Part shown: positions 42,423 to 50,173 of the stretch, piece by piece
Position numbering within the stretch: position 1 is the first letter of the stretch
How the letters are laid out: each line of letters opens with the position of its first letter
Assembly: GCF_001277255.1 (NCBI RefSeq)
Contig: NZ_CP012264.1
Span: forward strand, 3,100,001-3,164,000
Reading direction: 5' to 3'
Source of the DNA: Cronobacter condimenti 1330
GTDB taxonomy: Bacteria > Pseudomonadota > Gammaproteobacteria > Enterobacterales > Enterobacteriaceae
DNA length: 64,000 nucleotides
Translations under genes and position numbers: made by a program
The notes under the pieces: generated by a model
Database searches by the model: none
What the model saw: the letters and a program-made list of their open reading frames with translations, nothing else
Told to the model about the DNA's origin: nothing

Positions 42423-43622
42423 ATGTCGCAATACCGAACCTTTACGGCCAGCGATGCGGTGGCTTATGCGCAACACTATGGCGGACTCAGCGTGCCTGAT
42501 GAACTGGTAAGCGCACAGGAGGTCGGCGACGGCAATCTCAATCTGGTCTTTAAAATCTTTGATAATCAGGGCGTGAGCCGCGTTATCGTCAAACAGGCGC
42601 TGCCCTATGTGCGCTGCGTAGGCGAATCCTGGCCGCTGACGCTTGACCGCGCGCGCCTTGAGGCCCAGACGCTGGTGGAACACTATCAGCACTGCCCGGC
42701 GCACACCGTCAAAATTCACCATTACGACCCGGAACTGGCAGTCATGGTGATGGAAGATCTGTCCGACCACCGCATCTGGCGCGGCGAGCTGATTAACGGC
42801 GTGCATTATCCGCAGGCCGCGCAGCAATTGGGTGAATACCTGGCGCAGACGCTGTTTCACACCAGCGATTTCTTTCTGCACCCGCATGAAAAAAAGGCGC
42901 AGGTGGCGCGCTTTATTAACCCTGAAATGTGCGAAATCACCGAAGATCTGTTTTTCAATGACCCCTATCAGATCCACGAGCGTAATCACTATCCGGCAGC
43001 CATTGAGCCTGAGGTCGCCGCGCTGCGCGATGACGCGCCGTTAAAAGCTGCCGTGGCGGCGCTCAAACACCGCTTTCTCTCCCATGCCGAAGCGCTGCTG
43101 CACGGCGATATTCACAGCGGCTCGATTTTTGTCGCCGACGGCAGCCTGAAGGCTATCGACGCGGAGTTTGGTTATTTCGGCCCGATCGGCTTTGATGTCG
43201 GCACGGCCATCGGCAATCTGTTGCTGAACTACTGCGGCGCGCCAGGCCAGCTTGGCATCCGTGAAGCCGCCGACGCGCGCGAGCAGCGCCTGATCGATAT
43301 CGCCACCTTGTGGCATACCTTCGCCGAGCGGTTCCAGACCCTGGCGCGTGAGAAAACCCGCGACGTGGCGCTTGCACAGCCAGGTTACGCCAGCGCGTTT
43401 TTACAAAAAGTCTGGGCAGACGCAATTGGTTTTGCAGGCACTGAGTTGATTCGCCGCAGCGTAGGGTTGTCCCATGTGGCGGATATCGACACCATCCGCG
43501 ATGAAGAGATGAAGCATTCGTGTCTGCGTCACGCGATTGGGCTTGGCAAGGCGTTAATCCTGCTCGCCCCACGTATCGACAGCGCTGAAGAGCTGGTCGC
43601 CCGCGTGCGCCAGTACGGTTAA
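42423..43622 (+). CDS. mtnK: 5-methylthioribose kinase
   Basis: MtnK (399 aa) phosphorylates methylthioribose at position 1 with ATP, in the cytoplasm. The aminoglycoside-phosphotransferase-like fold shows a glycine-rich loop EVGDGNLNLVFKIF (about residues 33-46), LHGDIHSGSIFVADG with the catalytic Asp, and DAEFGYFGPIGFDVGTAIGNLLL with the metal Asp-type residues. The start at 42423 has AGGA 9 bases upstream; an ATG five codons earlier is not needed. Together with mtnA it recycles the methylthioribose left from polyamine synthesis. Confidence 0.96.
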   Translation: MSQYRTFTASDAVAYAQHYGGLSVPDELVSAQEVGDGNLNLVFKIFDNQGVSRVIVKQALPYVRCVGESWPLTLDRARLEAQTLVEHYQHCPAHTVKIHHYDPELAVMVMEDLSDHRIWRGELINGVHYPQAAQQLGEYLAQTLFHTSDFFLHPHEKKAQVARFINPEMCEITEDLFFNDPYQIHERNHYPAAIEPEVAALRDDAPLKAAVAALKHRFLSHAEALLHGDIHSGSIFVADGSLKAIDAEFGYFGPIGFDVGTAIGNLLLNYCGAPGQLGIREAADAREQRLIDIATLWHTFAERFQTLAREKTRDVALAQPGYASAFLQKVWADAIGFAGTELIRRSVGLSHVADIDTIRDEEMKHSCLRHAIGLGKALILLAPRIDSAEELVARVRQYG

Positions 43623-43641
43623 GCGCAACCCTTCACCCCGG

Positions 43642-43664
43642 CCCTCTTCCCACAGGGGAGAGGG
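43642..43664. repeat. GC-rich palindrome in the mtnK/LVIVD gap
   Basis: CCCTCT-TCCC and GGGGAGAGGG arms form a hairpin. The 188-bp gap 43623-43810 also holds GGGTGAGCGTC near 43787. Similar G-run elements lie at 54128-54148. Both are in convergent or long intergenic gaps and look like dispersed enterobacterial repeats. It may also serve as mtnK's transcription end. Confidence 0.45.
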
Positions 43665-43810
43665 CGAAAATCCCCTGCATTCCGAATTAACCTTTCATTA
43701 TGCCTGAGGGCGGCTAAGCAAAGCGTTACTCGCTCCCCATTCCCCTTTCATGCCAGCGGGTTCCCTCCCCCTTTTTGAGAGAGTCAGGGTGAGCGTCACA
43801 GCATCAACCG

Positions 43811-45049
43811 CTACCCCAGATACTCAATTACCGACAACCCGCCGTTATAATCGGTGCTGTAAATGATCCCCTGTGCATCCACAAACACGTCGCACGACTG
43901 GATCACCTGCGGGCGTCCGGGCCGCGTGTCCATCATCTTCGCAGGCGCAGCAGGCACCAGCGCGCCGGTTTCCACCGGGCGGTAAGGGTCAGAAATGTCA
44001 TAGGCGCGAACACCCGCGTTCTGGTATGTCGCAAAAATCAGCGTCGAACTCACGAAACTGCCGGGGCGGTTCTCATGCAAATTATGCGGGCCGAAATGCG
44101 CCCCTTTCGCCACGTAATCCGCGTCATCCGGCGACGGAAATGTTGAAATGCTCACCGGATTCGACGGCTCGCGAATGTCGAACAGCCAGATAAACTTCTC
44201 GCCATCTTCCTGCTTATCGAGCACCGCTTCATCCAGCACCACCAGCAGGTCGCGGTCCGGCAGCGGCAGCGCCGTGTGCGTACCGCCGCCAAACGGCGGG
44301 CTCCAGTTGCGGTGTGCGATAAGTGCAGGCCGACTGCGGTCTTTCACATCGAGAATGGTCAGCCCGCCGTCACGCCAGCTGCCGTACGCTGTATCGCCTG
44401 CGATAATCGCGTGATGCAGCGCGTAGCGTTTGCCCTCAGGCCAGTGAGCTTCTTCACCCGCGGCCTGGTGCATTCCCGGCAGCCACCAGCGCCCCGCCAC
44501 TTCGGGCTTTCGCGGATCAGCCATATCGATGGTGAGAAAGATATAGTCGCTAAAGCCGTCAATCAGCGCCGACACATACGCCCAGCGCCCGCCCACGTAC
44601 CAGATCCGGTGAATACCGATACCGCTTAGCGACAAAAAGCCAATTTCGCGCGGCTGGTCAGGTGTGGAGATATCAAACACCCGAAGGCCGGCGCTCCAGC
44701 CTTTCTCCGCCACGTCGCGCACGGTGTCGCCGACCGGGCGGGTGTAATAGACCTTTTCATCAGCAAAGCGCGCATCGGCAAAGAGATCGCGGGCATTAAT
44801 CACCAGCAATAAGTCATCGTGCGCCTGCAGGTGCACGTTCCAGGTGCCGGGCGGTGCAGGCACGTAGCCTGCCGCTTTCGGGCGCGTCGGGTCGCGAACG
44901 TCCACAATCGAAAACCCTTGCGACACCATATGGCCGATATACGCGAAACCGCGATGCACCATCAGTTGTACGCCGTCCGGGCGACCGCCCTGGTCGCTGT
45001 GGCCAATCAGCCGCATATTGCGGCTGTAATCGGGCTGAGGTAATGCCAT
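43811..45049 (-). CDS. Cytoplasmic LVIVD-repeat beta-propeller protein, role unknown
   Basis: This 412-aa protein belongs to the LVIVD-repeat (COG5276-type) propeller proteins. Several blade-like repeats are visible: GFAYIGHMVSQGFSIVDVRDPTRPKAAG, GLRVFDISTPDQPREIG, IFLTIDMADPRKPEVAG, GLTILDVKDRSRPALIA, FIWLFDIREPSNPVSIS and GVRAYDISDPYRPVETG. Conserved-looking histidines lie in YALHHAIIAGD, FGGGTHTALPL and KGAHFGPHNLHENRPG, and could bind metal. There is no signal peptide, unlike many members. The start at 45049 (MALPQPDYSRNM) has AAGG or AGGAG upstream. It is last in the operon behind the ABC transporter. SELENBP1/methanethiol oxidases have a similar propeller, but no homology is claimed. 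Confidence 0.72.
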   Translation of the reverse strand: MALPQPDYSRNMRLIGHSDQGGRPDGVQLMVHRGFAYIGHMVSQGFSIVDVRDPTRPKAAGYVPAPPGTWNVHLQAHDDLLLVINARDLFADARFADEKVYYTRPVGDTVRDVAEKGWSAGLRVFDISTPDQPREIGFLSLSGIGIHRIWYVGGRWAYVSALIDGFSDYIFLTIDMADPRKPEVAGRWWLPGMHQAAGEEAHWPEGKRYALHHAIIAGDTAYGSWRDGGLTILDVKDRSRPALIAHRNWSPPFGGGTHTALPLPDRDLLVVLDEAVLDKQEDGEKFIWLFDIREPSNPVSISTFPSPDDADYVAKGAHFGPHNLHENRPGSFVSSTLIFATYQNAGVRAYDISDPYRPVETGALVPAAPAKMMDTRPGRPQVIQSCDVFVDAQGIIYSTDYNGGLSVIEYLG

Positions 45050-45069
45050 CACCTTAAGCTCCTTTCGCA

Positions 45070-45097
45070 GATGGCGGCTGCGCCTTATCCGGCCTGC
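45070..45097. repeat. REP element inside the ABC operon (unit 1)
   Basis: GATGGCGGCTGCGCCTTATC and CGGCCTGC show the common REP form. It lies in the 76-bp gap between the binding protein gene and the LVIVD gene. Confidence 0.7.
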
Positions 45098-45103
45098 AAC
45101 ACC

Positions 45104-45124
45104 GTAAACGCAGCGCCACCGGGC
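45104..45124. repeat. REP element inside the ABC operon (unit 2)
   Basis: Read on the minus strand this is GCCCGGTGGCGCTGCGTTTA followed by C, a canonical REP unit inverted to the first. The pair may stabilise the upstream transporter message relative to the LVIVD gene. Confidence 0.72.
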
Positions 45125-45125
45125 A

Positions 45126-46190
45126 TTATTTTGATCTGGCTTCGAGCGTCGCAAACCACGGCGCGACGAAATCCTCGGTCTGGCCCCAGCCGGGGATGAT
45201 TTTCCCAAGCGTAGCCACATTCACCGCCCCCGGTTGCGCCGCCAGCACGGCCTGCGGGATTGCCGCGGCTTTAAAGTCATACGTCGCAGGCGTCGGCTCA
45301 CCCGCGATTTTATTGGCGATAAGCCGCACGTTGGTCGCGCCAATCAGTTTCGGGTCAACCGCCACGCTCACTTTCCACGGGCTGCCCGCCTCGCGCATCA
45401 GCTGTAAATCCTGGTTGGAGATATCGATGCTGTAGAGTTTGATCTCGGTGCGTCCGTTCTCTTTCAGCGCCTTGTAAGCGCCCTGGCTGAAGGCATCCCA
45501 GGTGCCCCAGATGGCGTCAATCTTGCCTTTCGGGTATTTCGCCAGCACCGCGCCCACTTTGTTGGCAGTATCGCCCTGCACGTCTGATGACACCGCGCCA
45601 ATAGACTCCAGTTCCTTAATGCCCGGGTTCTGCTTAAGGATCTCCTGGAATGCCGCCTGACGGCGCTCCATCGGCGGGAAGCCTGCCACCCACAGCTTGA
45701 TGATGTTCGCCTTGCCGTTGAAATCCTTCACCAGTTGGCCTGCAGAGAGCGCAGTCAGTGAGGCGTCATCCTGCTGCGTCACCGTCACGCCCGGAATGTC
45801 GCCTTTCACGGCCGTATCGAATACCGAGACTTTGATCCCCGCATCGACAATGCGTTTTACCAGCTCGGTGGAATACGGGTCGCGGCCCTGCGAGAGAATG
45901 ATCCCGTCATATTTCTGGCTAATGGCCTGGTTGACGAAATCCTGGAATTTCGCGTCATCGCCATTGCTCAAAAAGGTGCTGACCTTAAAGCCCAGCTTTT
46001 TGCCTTCCTGAATCGCACCCGCCACGAACTGCGTCGTGTTGTCATCCGACCCCAGATTGCGGATAACCGCGATGCGCACCGGCCCGTTATGGCTGGCGAT
46101 GGCGTCCGGCACCGGGGCAGGCGTCGCCGCCTTGCCCGGCAGCGCGGAAAGTAAGCCCAGCGCCAGTAAAGAGAGCGTCAGTTTTTTCAT
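45126..46190 (-). CDS. Periplasmic sugar-binding protein of a ribose-type ABC transporter
   Basis: This 354-aa protein has a signal peptide (MKKLTLSLLALGLLSALPGKA, about residues 1-21) and a Peripla_BP_4 fold of the RbsB/LsrB kind: IAVIRNLGSDDNTTQFVAGAIQEGKKLG, DFVNQAISQKYDGIILS, IDAIWGTWDAFSQGAYKALKEN and KLYSIDISNQDLQLMREAG. It should capture a sugar or sugar-like compound for the ATPase and permease genes upstream. Substrate cannot be read from sequence; methylthioribose is a context-based candidate. A longer frame open to 46400 only overlaps the permease gene. Confidence 0.86.
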   Translation of the reverse strand: MKKLTLSLLALGLLSALPGKAATPAPVPDAIASHNGPVRIAVIRNLGSDDNTTQFVAGAIQEGKKLGFKVSTFLSNGDDAKFQDFVNQAISQKYDGIILSQGRDPYSTELVKRIVDAGIKVSVFDTAVKGDIPGVTVTQQDDASLTALSAGQLVKDFNGKANIIKLWVAGFPPMERRQAAFQEILKQNPGIKELESIGAVSSDVQGDTANKVGAVLAKYPKGKIDAIWGTWDAFSQGAYKALKENGRTEIKLYSIDISNQDLQLMREAGSPWKVSVAVDPKLIGATNVRLIANKIAGEPTPATYDFKAAAIPQAVLAAQPGAVNVATLGKIIPGWGQTEDFVAPWFATLEARSK

Positions 46191-46213
46191 TCTGTTTATT
46201 TCCCTGTCTGTGA

Positions 46214-47209
46214 TTAACGTCGCTGGATGTAAGTGATGGCAAGCGCCCCAGCGAGCACCAGCCCTTTGATAATGTCCATCGCGTAATACGGCACTGAAAG
46301 CATCACCAGCCCGTTGGAGAGCACGCCGAGAATGACGGCGCCCACCAGCGTGCCAAGCGCGTTTGGCTTGCCGGAGCCTGCAAGCGAGAAGCCTATCCAT
46401 GCTGCCGCGACGGCGTCCATCAGATAGCCGCTGCCCGCATTGACCTGCGACGAGCCGATGCGCGAAGCGAGCAGGATGCCGCCAAGGCCCGCTAACAGTG
46501 AGGCAATCACATACGCGGCCACTTTATAACGCGTAATACGAATGCCAGAAAGGCGCGCCGCTTCAGCATTGCCGCCAATGGCGTACATGCGCCGTCCGTG
46601 CGTGGTGAGCGACAACCCAATCTGCGCCACCACCGTCACGACCAGCATCACAATCACGATAACCGGCACCTGGCCCAGCAGGCTGAAAGCCTCAGGGATC
46701 GCGCCTTCCGCCATCTCGCCGCTCGGCATCACCATGTTTTGCGTAATCGAACCGCCATAGCTCCAGGTCATCGCCACGCCCTGAATCACAAACAGGCTGG
46801 CGAGCGTGGCGAGCATGTCCGGGATTTTCAGCACCACGATAAGAAACGCGTTAAACAGCCCGACCAGCGTGCAGAGCAGCAGCGTGACGATAATCGCCTC
46901 CGTGGTGCCAAAGCCGTGCCAGACAAACAACGAGATAACCAGCGCGTTAGCAAGCGATGCGGTCGACCCTACCGAGAGATCGAACCCGCCGATGGTCAGC
47001 GACACCGACACGCCAATGGCAATCACCGTGACGATAGCGATGGAGCGCAGAATGTTGATGATGTTAAACGGATCGAGAAAGTTATCCGACGCCACGCCGA
47101 ACAGCGCGACCAGCGCCACGACGGTGAGCAACATGCCCCACTTATAGAAAAACTCAAACAGCTGGTGACGCGCCGATGACGCGGGCTTCAGGGTTGCGGC
47201 CTTGCTCAC
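46214..47209 (-). CDS. Ribose-type ABC transporter permease
   Basis: This 331-aa permease of the RbsC family has about eight to ten membrane helices. Family text includes GVSVSLTIGGFDLSVGSTASLANAL, IPDMLATLASLFVIQGVAMTWSYGG, YAIGGNAEAARLSGIRITRYKVAAYVIASLLAGLGGILLASRIGS and IGFSLAGSGKPNALGTLVGAVILGVLSNGL. It overlaps the ATPase gene by four bases and is followed by the binding protein gene after 23 bp. It would form a homodimeric channel in the inner membrane. Confidence 0.9.
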   Translation of the reverse strand: MSKAATLKPASSARHQLFEFFYKWGMLLTVVALVALFGVASDNFLDPFNIINILRSIAIVTVIAIGVSVSLTIGGFDLSVGSTASLANALVISLFVWHGFGTTEAIIVTLLLCTLVGLFNAFLIVVLKIPDMLATLASLFVIQGVAMTWSYGGSITQNMVMPSGEMAEGAIPEAFSLLGQVPVIVIVMLVVTVVAQIGLSLTTHGRRMYAIGGNAEAARLSGIRITRYKVAAYVIASLLAGLGGILLASRIGSSQVNAGSGYLMDAVAAAWIGFSLAGSGKPNALGTLVGAVILGVLSNGLVMLSVPYYAMDIIKGLVLAGALAITYIQRR

Positions 47210-48711
47210 GCGGGGGTTCCTCCGGTGGAATAGAGTAGTAAGGTTTCTTCGCTGGCCTCACGGCCATCCAGTTCCGCCACGATGCGCCCGTCCCACAATA
47301 CGCAGATGCGATCGCACAGGCCCACCAGCTCGGCAAATTCGCCGGAGGCGTAAATAATGCCTTTGCCCTCGCGGGCGAGGCCGTCAATCAGGTTAAACAG
47401 GTCAGTTTTCGCTTTGACATCGACCCCTTTGGTCGGCTCGTCGAAAATCAGCACGTCGTTATCGCCGCGCAGCCATTTGCCGATAGCCACTTTCTGCTGG
47501 TTGCCGCCGGACAGCCGGCGAAGCTGTTGTCCCGGCCCGCTGGCGCGAATGCCAAGACGTTCAATGACGTCCTGCGCCCAGCGCCACGCGTCGCGACGCC
47601 CGAATACGCCCCAGCGAGTGAAACTGCCATCGGCGCTGGCGGCGAGGTTCATGGCGACAGACTCGTCAATGAATATCCCCTCTTTGCGCCGCTCTTCAGG
47701 CACCAGCGCCAGCCCGCGCGCGACGGAATCGGCAGGGCTTGCAGGCCGCCACGGACGACCTGCCAGTTCCCCCTGGCGCAGCGTGCTTTTACTCGCGCCG
47801 AACAACGCTTTGCAAAGCTCGGTTTTCCCGGCGCCCGCCAGCCCGGCGATGCCGAGGATCTCGCCTTTGCGCAGGCGCAGTGAAATATCCTCAAGCAATG
47901 TGTCGTCATGCAGGCCATCTACCGCCAGCAGCACGTCATCGCTCAGTGGCGGACGGCGCGGCGGATAGAGCGTCTCCAGCGCGTGGCCCAGCATCTTTTC
48001 AATGATGGCGGGGCCAGAGAGCGCCGACATCGGCCCGCTCTCAATCAACCGGCCATCGCGCAGCACCGTCAGGGTGTCGCAGATGGCTTTCAGTTCATGG
48101 ATGCGATGCGAGATAAACACCACGCCCATTCCCTGCGCCTGCAGGCGTCTTACCACCGCGAACAGGCGGTCGCTCTCGTGTTGATCAAGCGGCGCAGTGG
48201 GTTCATCAAGGATCAAATAGCGGCAGTGATGCGAGAGCGCCCGCGCCAGTAGCACGTGCTGTTTTTCGGCAAGGGAACAGCTCTCGATGCGACGGTTAAC
48301 GTCCATGTCGACATCCAGCTGCGCCAGCGCCGCACGGGCGCGGCGGCGCGTTTCGCCCCAGCGGTAACGCAATCCGCCTTCACGCAGCCGGTCAAGCATG
48401 ATGTTTTCCGCAATACTCAGCCCAGGCACCAGGGCGGCGTCCACCTCCTGCTGCACCAGGTGAATGCCGAGCGCTTTGGCATCGCGCGGCGAGCGAATAC
48501 TGACAGGTTCGCCATCCAGTAAAATCTGGCCCTGGTAGTGATCCCAGGCGCCTGAGAGCACCGCCATGAGCGTTGATTTCCCCGCGCCGTTTGCGCCGGT
48601 GAGCGCATGCACAGAGCCTGCGCGCAGGGTGAAATCCACCTGCGTGAGCGCGGGGAAGCCGCTAAAGGCCAGGGATATCGCGCGCATCTCAATGCGCTGG
48701 TTCAGGGACAT
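47206..48711 (-). CDS. Ribose-type ABC transporter ATPase, two nucleotide-binding domains
   Basis: This 501-aa RbsA/MglA-like fusion holds two ATPase domains. Domain 1 has Walker A GANGAGKST (39-47), a degenerate signature CSLAEKQHVLLARAL and Walker B YLILDEPTAPLD. Domain 2 has a weak Walker A GLAGAGKTE, a full signature LSGGNQQKVAIGKWL and Walker B LIFDEPTKGVD. This asymmetry is normal in the family. It is the first gene of a four-gene operon and starts 105 bp from a run of MetJ-like boxes. Substrate is unknown; see the MetJ entries. Confidence 0.9.
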   Translation of the reverse strand: MSLNQRIEMRAISLAFSGFPALTQVDFTLRAGSVHALTGANGAGKSTLMAVLSGAWDHYQGQILLDGEPVSIRSPRDAKALGIHLVQQEVDAALVPGLSIAENIMLDRLREGGLRYRWGETRRRARAALAQLDVDMDVNRRIESCSLAEKQHVLLARALSHHCRYLILDEPTAPLDQHESDRLFAVVRRLQAQGMGVVFISHRIHELKAICDTLTVLRDGRLIESGPMSALSGPAIIEKMLGHALETLYPPRRPPLSDDVLLAVDGLHDDTLLEDISLRLRKGEILGIAGLAGAGKTELCKALFGASKSTLRQGELAGRPWRPASPADSVARGLALVPEERRKEGIFIDESVAMNLAASADGSFTRWGVFGRRDAWRWAQDVIERLGIRASGPGQQLRRLSGGNQQKVAIGKWLRGDNDVLIFDEPTKGVDVKAKTDLFNLIDGLAREGKGIIYASGEFAELVGLCDRICVLWDGRIVAELDGREASEETLLLYSTGGTPA

Positions 48712-48816
48712 AGCGGACCGTCTCCACAGGAATGATTAATCAGTTAAGGCAATCATTCACGCGGATATATTCGCTGGCAATGAATGAATAGGCATAAGAT
48801 AAAGCAAAAAATTATT

Positions 48817-48840
48817 AGCCGTCCAGATGTCCGGACGTAA
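48817..48840. promoter_or_regulatory. MetJ-like boxes upstream of the ABC operon
   Basis: Three tandem 8-bp units are seen: AGCCGTCC (6/8 to AGACGTCT), AGATGTCC (6/8) and GGACGTAA (5/8). They lie 106-129 bases before the ATPase gene start. Confidence 0.7.
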
Positions 48841-48915
48841 CATTAGAATTTTTCAGGTTGCCGCTGCGTTTATGGCCAACGTGAAAATATTGCATGTGCG
48901 CAGACCGTAATAATT

Positions 48916-48931
48916 AGCCGTCTGGATGGCC
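48916..48931. promoter_or_regulatory. MetJ-like boxes upstream of hcxA
   Basis: AGCCGTCT (7/8 to the MetJ consensus) is followed directly by GGATGGCC (4/8). They lie 43-58 bases before the hcxA start, a place suited to repression of this gene. E. coli ybdH and the divergent ybdL are also reported or predicted members of the MetJ regulon. Confidence 0.6.
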
Positions 48932-48973
48932 TTTTATGGCAGGATGTGACGATACACAACAAGGACAACACTC

Positions 48974-50062
48974 ATGAGCGATACGCCAATCCGCGTAGTT
49001 CCCGGCCCGGCCAACTACTACTCACATCAGGGCGCGCTGGCGCGCCTGACTGATTTCTATACACCAGCGCAGCTCTCCCGCGCCGTCTGGGTATATGGCG
49101 AGCGTGCCATTGAGGCCGCGCGCCCATTTCTCCCCGACGCGTTTGATGCGCCAGGCGCGATGCACATTCTGTTTCGCGGTCATTGCAGTGAGCGCGACGT
49201 CAATGCGCTCGCGGAACAAGCGGGTGACGATCGCGCCGTGGTGATTGGCGTGGGCGGCGGCGCGTTGCTTGATACCGCGAAAGCGCTGGCGCGTCGCCTC
49301 GGGCTACCGGTGGTCGCTATTCCCACCATTGCCGCGACCTGCGCGGCATGGACACCGCTTTCCGTCTGGTACAACGACGCCGGTCAGGCGCTGCACTTTG
49401 AGGTTTTCGACGACGCGAACCATCTGGTGCTGGTCGAACCGGAGATAATCCTGCGCGCGCCGGCGGCATATCTGCTCGCGGGCATCGGCGATACGCTCGC
49501 CAAATGGTATGAGGCGGTGGTGCTGGCGCCTGAGCCTGCCAGGCTGCCGCTGACGGTGCGTCTTGGCATCAATGCCGCGCTCACCCTTCGCGATGTACTG
49601 CTGGCCCAAAGCGAGGCAGCGCTTGCCGATCAACAGCGTGGCGCACTGACCCAGGATTTTCGCGACGTGATCGATGCCATTATTGCGGGCGGCGGGATGG
49701 TCGGCGGGCTTGGCGAGCGCTTTACCCGCGTAGCGGCGGCGCATGCGGTGCACAACGGCCTGACGGTGCTGCCACAGACGGAAAAATATCTGCACGGCAC
49801 CAAAGTGGCCTACGGCATCCTGGTGCAAAGCGCACTGCTCGGTCAGGAGGCGGTGCTGGCGCAGCTTATTACGGCATATCAGCGGTTTAATCTGCCCACA
49901 ACGCTTGCTGAACTGGATGTCGATATCCACAACGACGCCGAGCTTGAGCGCATCATTGCCCATACGTTGCGCCCGGTTGAATCCATTCACGCGTTACCCG
50001 TCGACCTTTCGCCTGCGGCCCTGCGTACAGCATTTGCAAAAGTGGAAAGCTTCGCCCGCTAA
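48974..50062 (+). CDS. hcxA: Hydroxycarboxylate dehydrogenase A (YbdH)
   Basis: HcxA (362 aa) is the counterpart of E. coli YbdH (362 aa) and belongs to the glycerol-dehydrogenase branch of iron-type alcohol dehydrogenases. It reduces 2-oxo acids such as 2-oxobutyrate with NAD(P)H. Cofactor and metal segments: GVGGGALLDTAKALARRLG, PTIAATCAAWTPLSVWYND (metal Asp-type region), AGIGDTLAKWYEAVV and AAAHAVHNGLTVLPQTEKYLHGTKVAYGILVQ, whose histidines bind the metal. Its MetJ-like boxes and neighbours suggest a role with methylthio-2-oxobutyrate or another methionine-related oxo compound, which is inference. In E. coli ybdL, a methionine aminotransferase gene, lies in the place of the ABC operon here. 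Confidence 0.93.
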   Translation: MSDTPIRVVPGPANYYSHQGALARLTDFYTPAQLSRAVWVYGERAIEAARPFLPDAFDAPGAMHILFRGHCSERDVNALAEQAGDDRAVVIGVGGGALLDTAKALARRLGLPVVAIPTIAATCAAWTPLSVWYNDAGQALHFEVFDDANHLVLVEPEIILRAPAAYLLAGIGDTLAKWYEAVVLAPEPARLPLTVRLGINAALTLRDVLLAQSEAALADQQRGALTQDFRDVIDAIIAGGGMVGGLGERFTRVAAAHAVHNGLTVLPQTEKYLHGTKVAYGILVQSALLGQEAVLAQLITAYQRFNLPTTLAELDVDIHNDAELERIIAHTLRPVESIHALPVDLSPAALRTAFAKVESFAR

Positions 50063-50173
50063 GCAAATCGCACAGGCTGCGATGCCACTTTTTGCGATTT
50101 GCCTGTAGGCTTAACGCTCCTCAACGCGGCGATAATTCCTTTCACGCCGCGTTTTTCTTGTCCGGGATGGGTT

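Noticed and set aside
46191..46400. 70-codon N-terminal extension of the sugar-binding protein
   Set aside because: It overlaps the permease coding region and would bury the signal peptide; ATG at 46190 gives a normal leader.
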